In this document: piece by piece, positions 1-7,700 of the stretch
Layout: every line of letters begins with the position of its first letter
Numbering within the stretch: the stretch's first letter is position 1
Assembly: GCA_030696465.1 (NCBI GenBank)
Contig: JAUYSE010000007.1
Location: 1 to 8,681, forward strand
Length of the DNA stretch: 8,681 nt
Direction: 5' to 3'
Source: Legionellaceae bacterium
GTDB taxonomy: Bacteria > Pseudomonadota > Gammaproteobacteria > Legionellales > Legionellaceae
Made by a program: the position numbers and the translations under genes
Notes under the pieces: generated by a model
What the model saw: the letters and a program-made list of their open reading frames with translations, nothing else
Told to the model about the DNA's origin: nothing
The model's database searches: none

Positions 1-993
1 GCTGGCTTTGAGGGCTTGTGTTTCGAGTACTGGACTCCAGTGTTGCAGAATAGGTTCTTGCCACTTTTCTAATAGTTGCATTTGTGAGGGTTTCATTTGA
101 GCGAGCTGTGTGAGAACCTCTTTTGGACAACGTAGCTGATAGGCTTGATGTAATTTTTGACTGAGCTCTAGAATCGCGCGTGTTTTGGCTTCGACCGTGT
201 GTCCGGCAATGTGAGGAGTGCATAAGGCTGCACGTGCAATAATTTCTGGATTAGGCGTTGGCTCATGAAGATAAACATCAGTACAATAATAAAGGGGCTT
301 GCATGAATGTAGCAGGGCAGCTTCATTGATAATCCCGCCTCTTGCCGCATTAATGATAGCACTGTTTGTTGGGAGTTGAGCCAAGAATGAGGCATTGATA
401 AGATTGATGCTGGGATAAGGGCTGTTCTCATGTAAATTGGCATGGAGGCACAAGAGGTCACAAGCGTATAATTCATCAAGGGACGCACTCTTAAAGTGAG
501 GGTTTTGTAAGGCTTTCAGAGGGTCGTAGGTGATGATAGAATATTTAAGTTGTGTTAAAGTGTTTTGCAAGTGACTGCCTACGGCCCCTAGACCAATAAT
601 ACCGACTTTGTGCGGGATGAAATCATGTTTAATTTGTAAATAGGCCATGCAAGCCAGAACATAATCTACCACGGCATGCGCATTACTCCCCTTGGCGTCG
701 AAAAGTGTAATATGCTGTTTAGCGAGAAAAGTTTCATCGATATGATCGGTCCCGCTACTGGCCGTGAGTACGTAACGTAAAGTATTTTTTGCAAGCAGAT
801 TTGCATCAATACGAGTGGTAGATCTGCATAATAATATTTCTTGATTGGGTAAAAGTTTAGGGATGTCACTTAAAGTTTGGTAGCGACTAATATGAAAAGG
901 GGCTGGAAAGGCAGCTTCTAAGTGCGGTACACTTGCATCAGCAAGCAGAGGAATATGATAGGTATCTGTTGAGGTGAAATTTTCGCGTATCAT
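1..993 (-). CDS. pdxB: Erythronate-4-phosphate dehydrogenase PdxB (3' end cut by window edge)
   Basis: An NAD-dependent D-2-hydroxyacid dehydrogenase that oxidises 4-phospho-D-erythronate in the DXP-dependent pyridoxal 5'-phosphate pathway, in the cytosol. I translated 331 residues from ATG at 993. Visible marks are CRSTTRID (56-63), SSGTDHID (79-86), GSNAHAVVDYV (102-112), the dinucleotide-binding GLGAVG (134-139), and the family's catalytic Arg in AARGG (R218), Glu in HEP (E244) and His in PHIAGH (H261). The PHIAGHTVEAKTR stretch and the SPYPSINLI segment (191-199) resemble E. coli PdxB specifically. Family members are about 380 residues, so roughly 50 C-terminal residues, part of the dimerisation region, lie outside. 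An in-frame TAA two codons upstream of the ATG excludes a longer protein. The N-terminus still carries about 11 residues more than E. coli PdxB, and no good Shine-Dalgarno is seen. A generic D-2-hydroxyacid dehydrogenase is the main alternative. Confidence 0.85.
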   Translation of the reverse strand, partial: MIRENFTSTDTYHIPLLADASVPHLEAAFPAPFHISRYQTLSDIPKLLPNQEILLCRSTTRIDANLLAKNTLRYVLTASSGTDHIDETFLAKQHITLFDAKGSNAHAVVDYVLACMAYLQIKHDFIPHKVGIIGLGAVGSHLQNTLTQLKYSIITYDPLKALQNPHFKSASLDELYACDLLCLHANLHENSPYPSINLINASFLAQLPTNSAIINAARGGIINEAALLHSCKPLYYCTDVYLHEPTPNPEIIARAALCTPHIAGHTVEAKTRAILELSQKLHQAYQLRCPKEVLTQLAQMKPSQMQLLEKWQEPILQHWSPVLETQALKAS

Positions 994-1059
994 AGATTAG
1001 ATGTCTCATATTAAGGGTCGCGAGTTACATAGTATAGCAAACGATAGACAAGGAGCGTT
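994..1059. promoter_or_regulatory. Divergent intergenic region with probable promoters
   Basis: These 66 bp separate the divergent pdxB and PAP2 starts, so both promoters probably lie here or reach into the flanking coding sequence. On the minus strand, TATACT (complement of 1031-1036) is a five-of-six match to the sigma-70 -10 box and would give pdxB a leader of about 30 nt. I see no convincing -35 box at the right spacing. On the plus strand TATAGC (1033-1038) is a weaker overlapping candidate. AAGGAG at 1050-1055 is a good ribosome binding site for the PAP2 gene. Promoter assignments are inference. Confidence 0.35.
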
Positions 1060-1695
1060 ATGACAAATTTTGATGCCTTATTCCACACCTTGAAGCGCCC
1101 CTCATTTCTGATTGGGATGTTCGTTTTATTAATATATCTTTTTTGTTATATCGATATTCCAATTGCTGAGTCTTGCCATTTTTTACGGGATACCTGGTTA
1201 CATCCTCTCTGTAGTATTTTTACGGTTTTAGGTTTTGGCGCATTCTATCTTGTTTTACTCCCTGCGTTAGCCTTATGTACTCGTTACTTAGGTTCTTCAC
1301 GTCTTTGGGCGCGCCGCTTTTTGTTTTTGTGGGGAGGGCTGGTGTGTACCTCTCTTTTTTGTATGCTTTGCAAAGTATTGTTAGGGCGTGCGCGTCCAGA
1401 TCTTTGGTTTAGCCATCATTGGTTCGGATTTTTTGGGTTTAAATGGGATAATCTTTTTTGGTCATTCCCGTCAGGGCATACCGCAACGGGCATGGGGTTG
1501 GCCTATTTGGCGACTTGTTTACATCCTAAATATTGGTATGCGTACTGGGGCTTAGGCACTATTATTGCTATTTCTCGAGTGCTGATGGATTATCACTATG
1601 TATCGGATGTGTTGGCAACCGCGTATGTGGTTTTGTTTATTATTGCCGGCTATAAAAAATTAGTGCAACATTGGTTTGTAGAGGTTCTTCCATGA
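1060..1695 (+). CDS. PAP2-family membrane phosphatase (lipid-phosphate phosphatase type)
   Basis: A 211-residue integral membrane protein carrying all three parts of the PAP2 phosphatase signature: KVLLGRARPD (105-114, K105 and R112), PSGH (137-140, H140) and SRVLMDYHYVSD (172-183, R173, H179, D183). In this family the two histidines perform phosphoryl transfer and the Arg/Lys residues bind phosphate, with the active site facing the periplasm. Hydrophobic stretches near 17-31, 53-73, 86-104, 142-153, 162-172 and 186-197 fit six membrane segments. There are eight cysteines, many for this size. Substrates in the family include phosphatidic acid, phosphatidylglycerol phosphate, undecaprenyl pyrophosphate and lipid A phosphates. 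Sequence alone does not decide among PgpB-, UppP- and LpxE-like roles, so no symbol is given. AAGGAG four bases before the ATG supports the start. The stop codon overlaps the etfB start as ATGA. Confidence 0.9.
   Translation: MTNFDALFHTLKRPSFLIGMFVLLIYLFCYIDIPIAESCHFLRDTWLHPLCSIFTVLGFGAFYLVLLPALALCTRYLGSSRLWARRFLFLWGGLVCTSLFCMLCKVLLGRARPDLWFSHHWFGFFGFKWDNLFWSFPSGHTATGMGLAYLATCLHPKYWYAYWGLGTIIAISRVLMDYHYVSDVLATAYVVLFIIAGYKKLVQHWFVEVLP
1680..1694 (+). promoter_or_regulatory. Ribosome binding site and start codon of etfB
   Basis: AGAGG at 1680-1684 lies seven bases before ATG 1692-1694, inside the last codons of the PAP2 gene. It decides the etfB start. The in-frame ATG at 1671 would add seven residues (MVCRGSS) that have no counterpart in ETF beta proteins, which begin with a sequence like MKILVPIKRV. 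The ATGA overlap with the upstream stop suggests translational coupling. Confidence 0.7.
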
Positions 1696-2441
1696 AAATA
1701 TTGGTGCCGATTAAACGGGTGATTGATCCTTATGTGAAAATACGTTTGAAACCGAACGGTTCTGGCGTAGAGATAGATCATGTAAAAATGAGTATCAACC
1801 CTTTTGATGCCATTGCTTTAGAGCAGGCGGTTCGTTTTCAAGAGGCCGGACATGTTTCAGAGATTGTGGCAGTTGGTATTGGTGGGGAAGGATATTCAGA
1901 GACTTTACGTCATGCTTTGGCTTTAGGTGCGACAGAAGCGCTATTCGTACAGACGGATGTAGCCTGGGATTGTTTGTCAATTGCGCGTATTCTGCAAAAA
2001 ATAACGGAACAGCAGAGTTGTGGTTTAGTATTGATGGGGAAACAATCTATCGATGGCGATAATAACCAAACACCACAAATGTTGGCGGCTTTGTTAGATT
2101 GGCCGCAAGCAACAAATGCTTCGGTTTGTACCATAGAAAATGAGAAAGTGCTTATGGTGGTGCGTGAGGTGGATGGGGGCTTAGAAACTTTGCAGCTACA
2201 ATTACCGGCAGTGGTAAGCGTAGATTTACGTTTAAATGAACCTCGTTATGCGAGTCTACCGCAAATTATGAAAGCCAAACAAAAACCATTTTCGACTATC
2301 CCTTTAGAAAGCTTAGCGCTCTCTTTAAAAACACATCAACAGATTTTACAGATTAGTGAACCGCCGCGTCGTACACAGGGGCAGATGCTAGACTCTGTAG
2401 AGGTCCTTGCCGGACTGATTCATAAACTGACGTTGGAATAG
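1692..2441 (+). CDS. etfB: Electron transfer flavoprotein, beta subunit
   Basis: The beta subunit of the FAD/AMP-containing electron transfer flavoprotein. This cytosolic heterodimer accepts electrons from acyl-CoA and other flavin dehydrogenases and passes them to ETF:quinone oxidoreductase. From ATG 1692 the protein has 249 residues, the usual bacterial length. Visible family marks are the N-terminal MKILVPIKRVIDPYVKIR, INPFDAIALEQAVR (35-48), the AMP-site segment GKQSIDGDNNQT (116-127), LDWPQAT (135-141), REVDGGLETL (158-167) and the signature LNEPRYASLPQIMKAK (181-196). The last contains the loop that in human ETF docks onto partner dehydrogenases, with the leucine of ASLP at the recognition position. 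It sits between the PAP2 gene (4-nt overlap) and etfA (8-nt gap), so it is almost certainly co-transcribed with both. Nothing suggests a bifurcating ETF (FixA) rather than a housekeeping one, though this cannot be settled by eye. Confidence 0.97.
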   Translation: MKILVPIKRVIDPYVKIRLKPNGSGVEIDHVKMSINPFDAIALEQAVRFQEAGHVSEIVAVGIGGEGYSETLRHALALGATEALFVQTDVAWDCLSIARILQKITEQQSCGLVLMGKQSIDGDNNQTPQMLAALLDWPQATNASVCTIENEKVLMVVREVDGGLETLQLQLPAVVSVDLRLNEPRYASLPQIMKAKQKPFSTIPLESLALSLKTHQQILQISEPPRRTQGQMLDSVEVLAGLIHKLTLE

Positions 2442-2449
2442 GGGGGCAT

Positions 2450-3394
2450 ATGAGCACCTTAGTGATTGTGGAACATCATCACGGAGCGATTTCTGCAAAT
2501 GCACGTCAGCTGCTGGGGGCTGCGCAGTTCTTATCGAAACCCATTCATGTTTTAGTGGCAGGAGAGGCTGTACAGTCGGTAGCATCAGAAATTCAAACCT
2601 GGGCAGGGGTGGATAAAATATATAGGTTGGAGCATGCAGCATTGGCACATGGACTGCCAGAAGTATGGGCTCCCATGATTCAAGCTTTAGCTTCAGATTA
2701 TGTCAATATTATCGCTGCGGCCTCTACTTTTGGCAAAAACATATTGCCGCGTGTTGCTGCAGGATTAGGGGTATCACAAGTTTCAGAAGTGTTGCGCATT
2801 GTCAGCGCAGATACCTTTGAGCGCCCTATGTATGCTGGTAATGTAATTGCAACAGTACAATCCTTAGATCCTCTCAAGATTTTAACGATTCGTACTTCTG
2901 TATTTGAACCGGTAGCACTTGCCAGCACTTCTGCACCGATAGAGAGTTTGACCTATACGCCAGTCGAACAGACAAAAGCCAAGTTTGTTTCTCAACAAGA
3001 GAATACTTCTGCTCGGCCAGAATTAACCCATGCGGAAGTGATTGTTTCGGGCGGGCGGGCGTTAAAAGATGCTGAAAATTTTGAGCGTTGGATTGGTGGA
3101 TTAGCCGATGTATTAGGTGCGGCAGTGGGCGCATCGCGTGCGGCAGTAGATGCCGGGTTTGTACCGAATGATTATCAAGTAGGACAAACCGGGAAAATCG
3201 TCGCCCCTCGCGTATATATTGCCATAGGTATTTCAGGCGCAGTACAACATGTAGCAGGGATGAGTGCTGCGAAAACCATCATCGCAATTAATAAAGATCC
3301 GGATGCCCCTATTTTTCAAATAGCGGATTATGGTTTTGTCGGGGATATTTTTGAGATATTACCGGCACTAATAACGTTTTTACAGGGAAAATAA
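2450..3394 (+). CDS. etfA: Electron transfer flavoprotein, alpha subunit
   Basis: The FAD-binding alpha subunit and partner of the preceding gene product; 314 residues, typical for the bacterial protein. The N-terminal half (MSTLVIVEHHHGAIS onward, to about 185) is the ETF alpha/beta-type domain. The C-terminal FAD domain is clear: IVSGGRALK (198-206), VGASRAAVDAG (226-236), QVGQTGKIVAPRVYIAIG (243-260), ISGAVQHVAGM (261-271) and AINKDPDAPIFQIADYGFVGD (279-299). These are the conserved isoalloxazine- and ADP-binding elements of the family. It starts 8 bp after the etfB stop. A run of six G (2441-2446) overlapping that stop is the only ribosome-binding-like sequence and is very close to the ATG, so translation may depend on coupling to etfB. 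No ETF:quinone oxidoreductase or acyl-CoA dehydrogenase gene is present in the window to complete the electron path. Confidence 0.97.
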   Translation: MSTLVIVEHHHGAISANARQLLGAAQFLSKPIHVLVAGEAVQSVASEIQTWAGVDKIYRLEHAALAHGLPEVWAPMIQALASDYVNIIAAASTFGKNILPRVAAGLGVSQVSEVLRIVSADTFERPMYAGNVIATVQSLDPLKILTIRTSVFEPVALASTSAPIESLTYTPVEQTKAKFVSQQENTSARPELTHAEVIVSGGRALKDAENFERWIGGLADVLGAAVGASRAAVDAGFVPNDYQVGQTGKIVAPRVYIAIGISGAVQHVAGMSAAKTIIAINKDPDAPIFQIADYGFVGDIFEILPALITFLQGK

Positions 3395-3405
3395 TAGGAG
3401 AAGTT

Positions 3406-4521
3406 ATGTTAGTTGGTGTACCAAAGGAAATTAAACCACAAGAAAATAGAGTAGGTTTGACACCGGCGAGTGTTCGTGAAATTGTACATACCGGAAGTTC
3501 AGTATGGGTTCAGCATGGTGCTGGCTTTGGGATTGGGATTACTGATGAAGATTATCAAGCCGCGGGCGCTCGTATTGTGCCAACTGCTGAAGAGATTTTT
3601 GCGAAATCCGATTTAATTGTCAAGGTGAAAGAACCGCAGCCACAAGAATGCCGACAGCTCAGAGAAGGGCAAACATTATTTACCTACTTGCATTTAGCAC
3701 CTGATCCAGAACAAGCACGTTTATTGAAAGAATCAGGGGTAACCGCAATTGCCTATGAAACAGTGACCCGTGCCGGAGGCGGCTTACCTTTGTTGACGCC
3801 GATGTCGCAAGTTGCAGGGCGGATGTCTATACAAGCGGGCGCGCATGTATTGGAAATGGCGCAAGGTGGCAGTGGTGTTTTGTTAGGCGGAGTTCCTGGT
3901 GTGGCTCCGGCGAATGTAGTCGTATTAGGCGGTGGGGTCGTTGGTACTCACGCAATTGCTATGGCGATAGGGATGGAAGCACGTGTTGTGGTGCTTGATA
4001 AATCTTTAGATAGACTGCAAGCGCTGGGTTATCAATTTGGCTCAAAATTAACGACCATCTATGCAACAGAAGATTCAGTCGAATCCTATGTGACGGCAGC
4101 TGATTTGGTAATAGGTGCGGTATTAGTTCCTGGAGCTGCGGCGCCAAAATTGGTGACCAAAGCAATGTTACCTAAGATGCGTCCAGGCTCTGTGTTGGTG
4201 GATGTATCTATCGACCAAGGCGGTTGTTTTGAAACCAGTAGACCCACCACCCATGATGCACCTACTTATGTGGTTGATCATGTCGTGCATTACTGTGTTG
4301 CCAATATGCCCGGAGCCGTACCGCGTACTTCTACCTTTGCGCTCAACAATGCGACATTACCTTTTGTGATGAGCTTAGTGACCAAAGGCGTGAAAAAAGC
4401 GCTATTATCAGATCCTTATTTATTAGCGGGATTGAATGTTCATCAAGGTAAAATTACGTACGAAGCGGTATCACGTGCTTTAGACGATGAATATATTTTT
4501 GCGAAGGAGGCTCTTGCTTGA
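3406..4521 (+). CDS. ald: Alanine dehydrogenase (NAD-dependent)
   Basis: Catalyses the reversible oxidative deamination of L-alanine to pyruvate and ammonia with NAD in the cytosol. At 371 residues it matches the family length, and numbering coincides with the well-studied Mycobacterium tuberculosis enzyme. Visible are R15 (ENRVGLTP) and K75 (VKVKEP) for substrate binding, catalytic H96 (TYLHLAP) and D270 (VDVSID), the Rossmann loop GGGVVG (175-180), D198 at the end of the second Rossmann strand, and NMPGAVPRTST (300-310). The TPMSQVAGRMSIQAGA segment (131-146) is typical of Ald. AGGAG at 3396-3400 stands five bases before the ATG. The start lies 11 bp after the etfA stop, so it probably belongs to the same operon. 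The related pyridine nucleotide transhydrogenase alpha subunit is excluded because the H96/D270 pair is present and no transhydrogenase membrane region follows. A hairpin covers its stop codon. Confidence 0.96.
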   Translation: MLVGVPKEIKPQENRVGLTPASVREIVHTGSSVWVQHGAGFGIGITDEDYQAAGARIVPTAEEIFAKSDLIVKVKEPQPQECRQLREGQTLFTYLHLAPDPEQARLLKESGVTAIAYETVTRAGGGLPLLTPMSQVAGRMSIQAGAHVLEMAQGGSGVLLGGVPGVAPANVVVLGGGVVGTHAIAMAIGMEARVVVLDKSLDRLQALGYQFGSKLTTIYATEDSVESYVTAADLVIGAVLVPGAAAPKLVTKAMLPKMRPGSVLVDVSIDQGGCFETSRPTTHDAPTYVVDHVVHYCVANMPGAVPRTSTFALNNATLPFVMSLVTKGVKKALLSDPYLLAGLNVHQGKITYEAVSRALDDEYIFAKEALA

Positions 4522-4533
4522 AAAGAGCCTGTT
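4508..4533 (+). terminator. Hairpin over the ald stop codon, probable weak intrinsic terminator
   Basis: AGGCTCTT (4508-4515) and AAGAGCCT (4523-4530) are perfect 8-bp inverted repeats with a 7-nt loop that contains the ald TGA. Only a short T run follows (GTTT, 4531-4534), so it could be an intrinsic terminator of modest strength or an mRNA 3'-end stabiliser. Its place at the end of the etfB-etfA-ald run supports an operon boundary. Confidence 0.6.
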
Positions 4534-4555
4534 TGCTCCGATCTCTAAATCTTGG

Positions 4556-4699
4556 GGAACGGTCAGATTTGAGTGCAGGTCGAGCGAAAAATTTGCCGAA
4601 AAAGCGTAGCATACAGGTAGTATGTGAGCATCCCTGCCTTCGCGGGGACAAGCTTTGAGACATATTTTTCACTCGAGATGCGCCAAATATGGCCGTTCC
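4556..4699. repeat. 144-bp interrupted inverted repeat (MITE-like) between ald and yhdP
   Basis: The ends are exact inverted copies, GGAACGG (4556-4562) and CCGTTCC (4693-4699). The similarity continues inward for about 50 nt on each side, with roughly three quarters of positions matching and two 1-nt gaps; shared blocks include ATTTG, TCGAG and GAAAAAT. Between the arms are two smaller hairpins. One is CATAC/GTATG (4610-4614 with 4620-4624). The other is TCCCTGC/GCGGGGA (4631-4637 with 4642-4648, one G-U pair, CTTC loop). No transposase is encoded and no clear target duplication is seen. The form fits a non-autonomous miniature element or a large structured intergenic repeat. It ends 17 bp before the yhdP ATG, so it forms most of that gene's upstream region and any yhdP promoter must lie within or before it. 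Confidence 0.65.
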
Positions 4700-4716
4700 T
4701 TGCAACAGAGTGAGGC

Positions 4717-7700
4717 ATGACCCTGAAAATTTGGATAAAACGTATTTGGATTGGGTGCGCGGTTTTCGTTATTGTGTTAGCGTTACTGTCTAGCTGCTTC
4801 CGCGCATTAACCCCATGGCTGGATCGCTATCGAACCGACATAGAAAAATGGTTTGGCACGATGCTGCATCAACCCGTACATATTCGCCATATTGAGGCGG
4901 GGTGGTATTGGTTTGAGCCCGTGTTGCATTTTGAAGGTTTAGAGATCGGCGATACAGCGACCAATACGACGATTAAAATTCAAACTTTTTTATTGGGTCT
5001 TCAATGGTGGCGTTCGCTGTGGTTGCATAGATTGCAACCCGGCTTTATGTTCATCCAAGGTTTACATTTAAATGTGATACAACGCGATGGTACTTGGCTG
5101 ATTCAGGGTTCAGAAAATACCGCTGGAGATTCCAGTGCGGTTTTACAGGCATTATTGCCAGTAGTGTTATCCGAAACACTTGTTATACGTGATTTAGACC
5201 TCACTTTATTATTTCAAGATGGGCGAGAATTGCCTTTAAAACAAGTCGTTATACAATATGGCCCTCATTTAGGGCAACATCAAGCACGATTAACAGCAAA
5301 CTCTAGCGCGCCATGGTTCCAGCAGATAGATCTGCGTGCCAATATGACCTGGAACGGGGATGCATGGAACACTGCGACGGGTCATGTTTATGTGGTTTTA
5401 GAAAAAGGGAATCTTCAAGCCTTGTCCCCTTGGTGGCAAGGTCGAGGTCAAGTTGATTTTCAAGCATGGATGGATATTCAGAACGGTCAGTTGCGTTCAG
5501 CACAAACACGTATTGCCGCACAAAATTGGCAAGGGATGATACCTGGATTTCATCAATCTCTTCGCTTTAAACAATTGAAAGGCGATCTTGCCTGGCATAT
5601 CACTAAAAATGGTTGGTTATGTCGTGGGGATCATGTGCAGATAGGTTGGGAGTCTCTTCTCGACTCAGATAACGCATTTAGTCTTGCCTTAGATGAAAAA
5701 CAGCATCGCTGGACGATTTCGCTGAAAGGCTTGCCGTTAAAAGTATTGCGGACGCTGCCGATACAATATCCTGCAGACTTGAGATGGATCCCTCAAGCAC
5801 AGTGGCGAGGAAGTTTATGGAATACAAAGTTGGTTTTCCATCAAGAGCAACCCTCTTTAGAGTGGCACTGGGATAGCCTTTTAACGGAAGCTCGACAAGT
5901 TGGTTTTCAAGGCGTGCCGCATGCCCCGCAGGTTAAGGCCTTGAGTGCTGTGATTTATGCAACCCCAGAGAGAGGGCGATTGATACTGAATAGCCCAGGC
6001 TTGATGCTGGATGTGCCTAAAAAACCAGCTATTTTATTTGAGCAAGCCTATGGGGATGTCACCTGGAAGCGCCAACAAGAAGCATGGCAAATATCGTTGC
6101 ATACCTTAACCCTACAAGCACTTAAAACTTTATTTCAAGCACAAGGCCGTCTCACGCAGTTTGGGAAAGACCCTCAATTGAGCCTTAAGGGATATTTTAA
6201 AGGCAAAGAAATTCAGCATTGGATGCCTTATGTGGTGTTGATTCCGATGAAGCCAAAATTAGCACGATGGTTACAGCAAGGGATACACCATATCGGAGGC
6301 GCAGAGGGTTATCTGCGCGTGCAAGGTGCTTTGGCCGATTTTCCTTTTGATGTGGGCAAAGGCGATTGGAGTATAGACAGCAAGCTAGAAGAAGTAGATT
6401 TAGTTTTTGCAAAAGATTGGCCGCTGACGAAGGGCATTCAAGGAAATTTACGCGTCAACAATCGGCTTTTAGAAGCAGATATTACGCGAGCATATTTGGC
6501 TCCAGGATTGCTGGCAGAACATGTGAATCTGCGCTTACCCGATATGGGATTAGATAAAGAACATTTGTTGGTGCGTGGCCATGATAGTTTCTCGAGTCCT
6601 TTAGTATTAAAATATCTTGCTCAGACCCCTTTACGTTCGAACTTATCCTTATTGTTGTCTTTAGAGGCGGCGGGCAAGCTAGATTTAGATTTACAGTTAG
6701 ATGCGGCTATGTATCCAGGAAACGATACTATTTTGGCCTTGGGCGATGTAACCCTGTATCATAATGAAATTATGGTGAGACCATTCCCACCGGTGTCTCG
6801 TGTACAGCAGGTAGAAGGGAGTTTTCAGTTTGACGAAAAAGGTATTTTGGGAGGGCGTTTACACGGAGAGTTTTTAGGAGATCCGCTGCAGATGACGTTA
6901 ACCTCTGTACGTGGGCAAAAGTCCTATACGCGCTTAGCCTTTTTCTCGCAACTTTCTTTGCATCGTGCATGCCAAGCATTTTCTTTGTGTTTGCAACCTT
7001 GGGTGACGGGCAAAATACCGTTGATGTTGTCGCTTGACTTAGCGTCGGGTAAAAATGCTAAAGATCAGATGGTTTTGCGTAGTAATTTACAGGGCACACA
7101 GATTGCATTGCCGAAGCCCTTAGGGAAGCGTCCTGAACATAAAGAAGAGCTACAGATTACCGCAACACGGGTGTCTCAAGAGGTGGTGCAATTGACGGCG
7201 CAATATGGAAAGCCACTGATTTCTGAAGTTGGGCTCGTATTAACGCGAAAAAATAGTCCGTGGTGGAACATTGGTATTACGCAAACGAATTGTGTGGGAA
7301 ATCTGCAGTATAATCCAGAAACGCGTACTATCCGTGGAGCCTTAGAGAAGCTATATATTCCTGAGATGACGGATGTTTCTCCAAAGCATAAAAAAACTGA
7401 AACCCTACATGCAGATTCATTGCCAAACCTAGATCTGACTATTCGTGATTTACAATGGCAGGGCTGGAATTTGGGGGCCGCCACTTTAAAAGGTGAACGC
7501 GCGGGGCAGGCGTGGAAATTAACACAAGGTACTTTACAAAGCCCGGCGTATCGAGTCAACTTGACAGGGGATTGGCAGGGCTCGCAAAGTCATATAGACA
7601 GTCAAATACAGATCATGCATTTGGGTCATTTATTGGATCAGTGGCATCAATATCTCTTTTTTGAAGCAGGTAAAGGACAAATGCAGTTGAATGCACATTG

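Noticed and set aside
168..488. 106-codon minus-strand open frame
   Set aside because: It is in another frame of the same strand as pdxB, where the pdxB frame shows the catalytic and NAD-binding motifs throughout.
1671..1691. Upstream start for etfB adding seven residues
   Set aside because: The added residues do not match ETF beta proteins, while the ATG at 1692 has a well-placed AGAGG and gives the standard N-terminus.
4454..4705. 83-codon minus-strand open frame across the ald-yhdP gap
   Set aside because: It runs through the inverted repeat and the end of ald; the coding look comes from the repeat having no stops in that frame.
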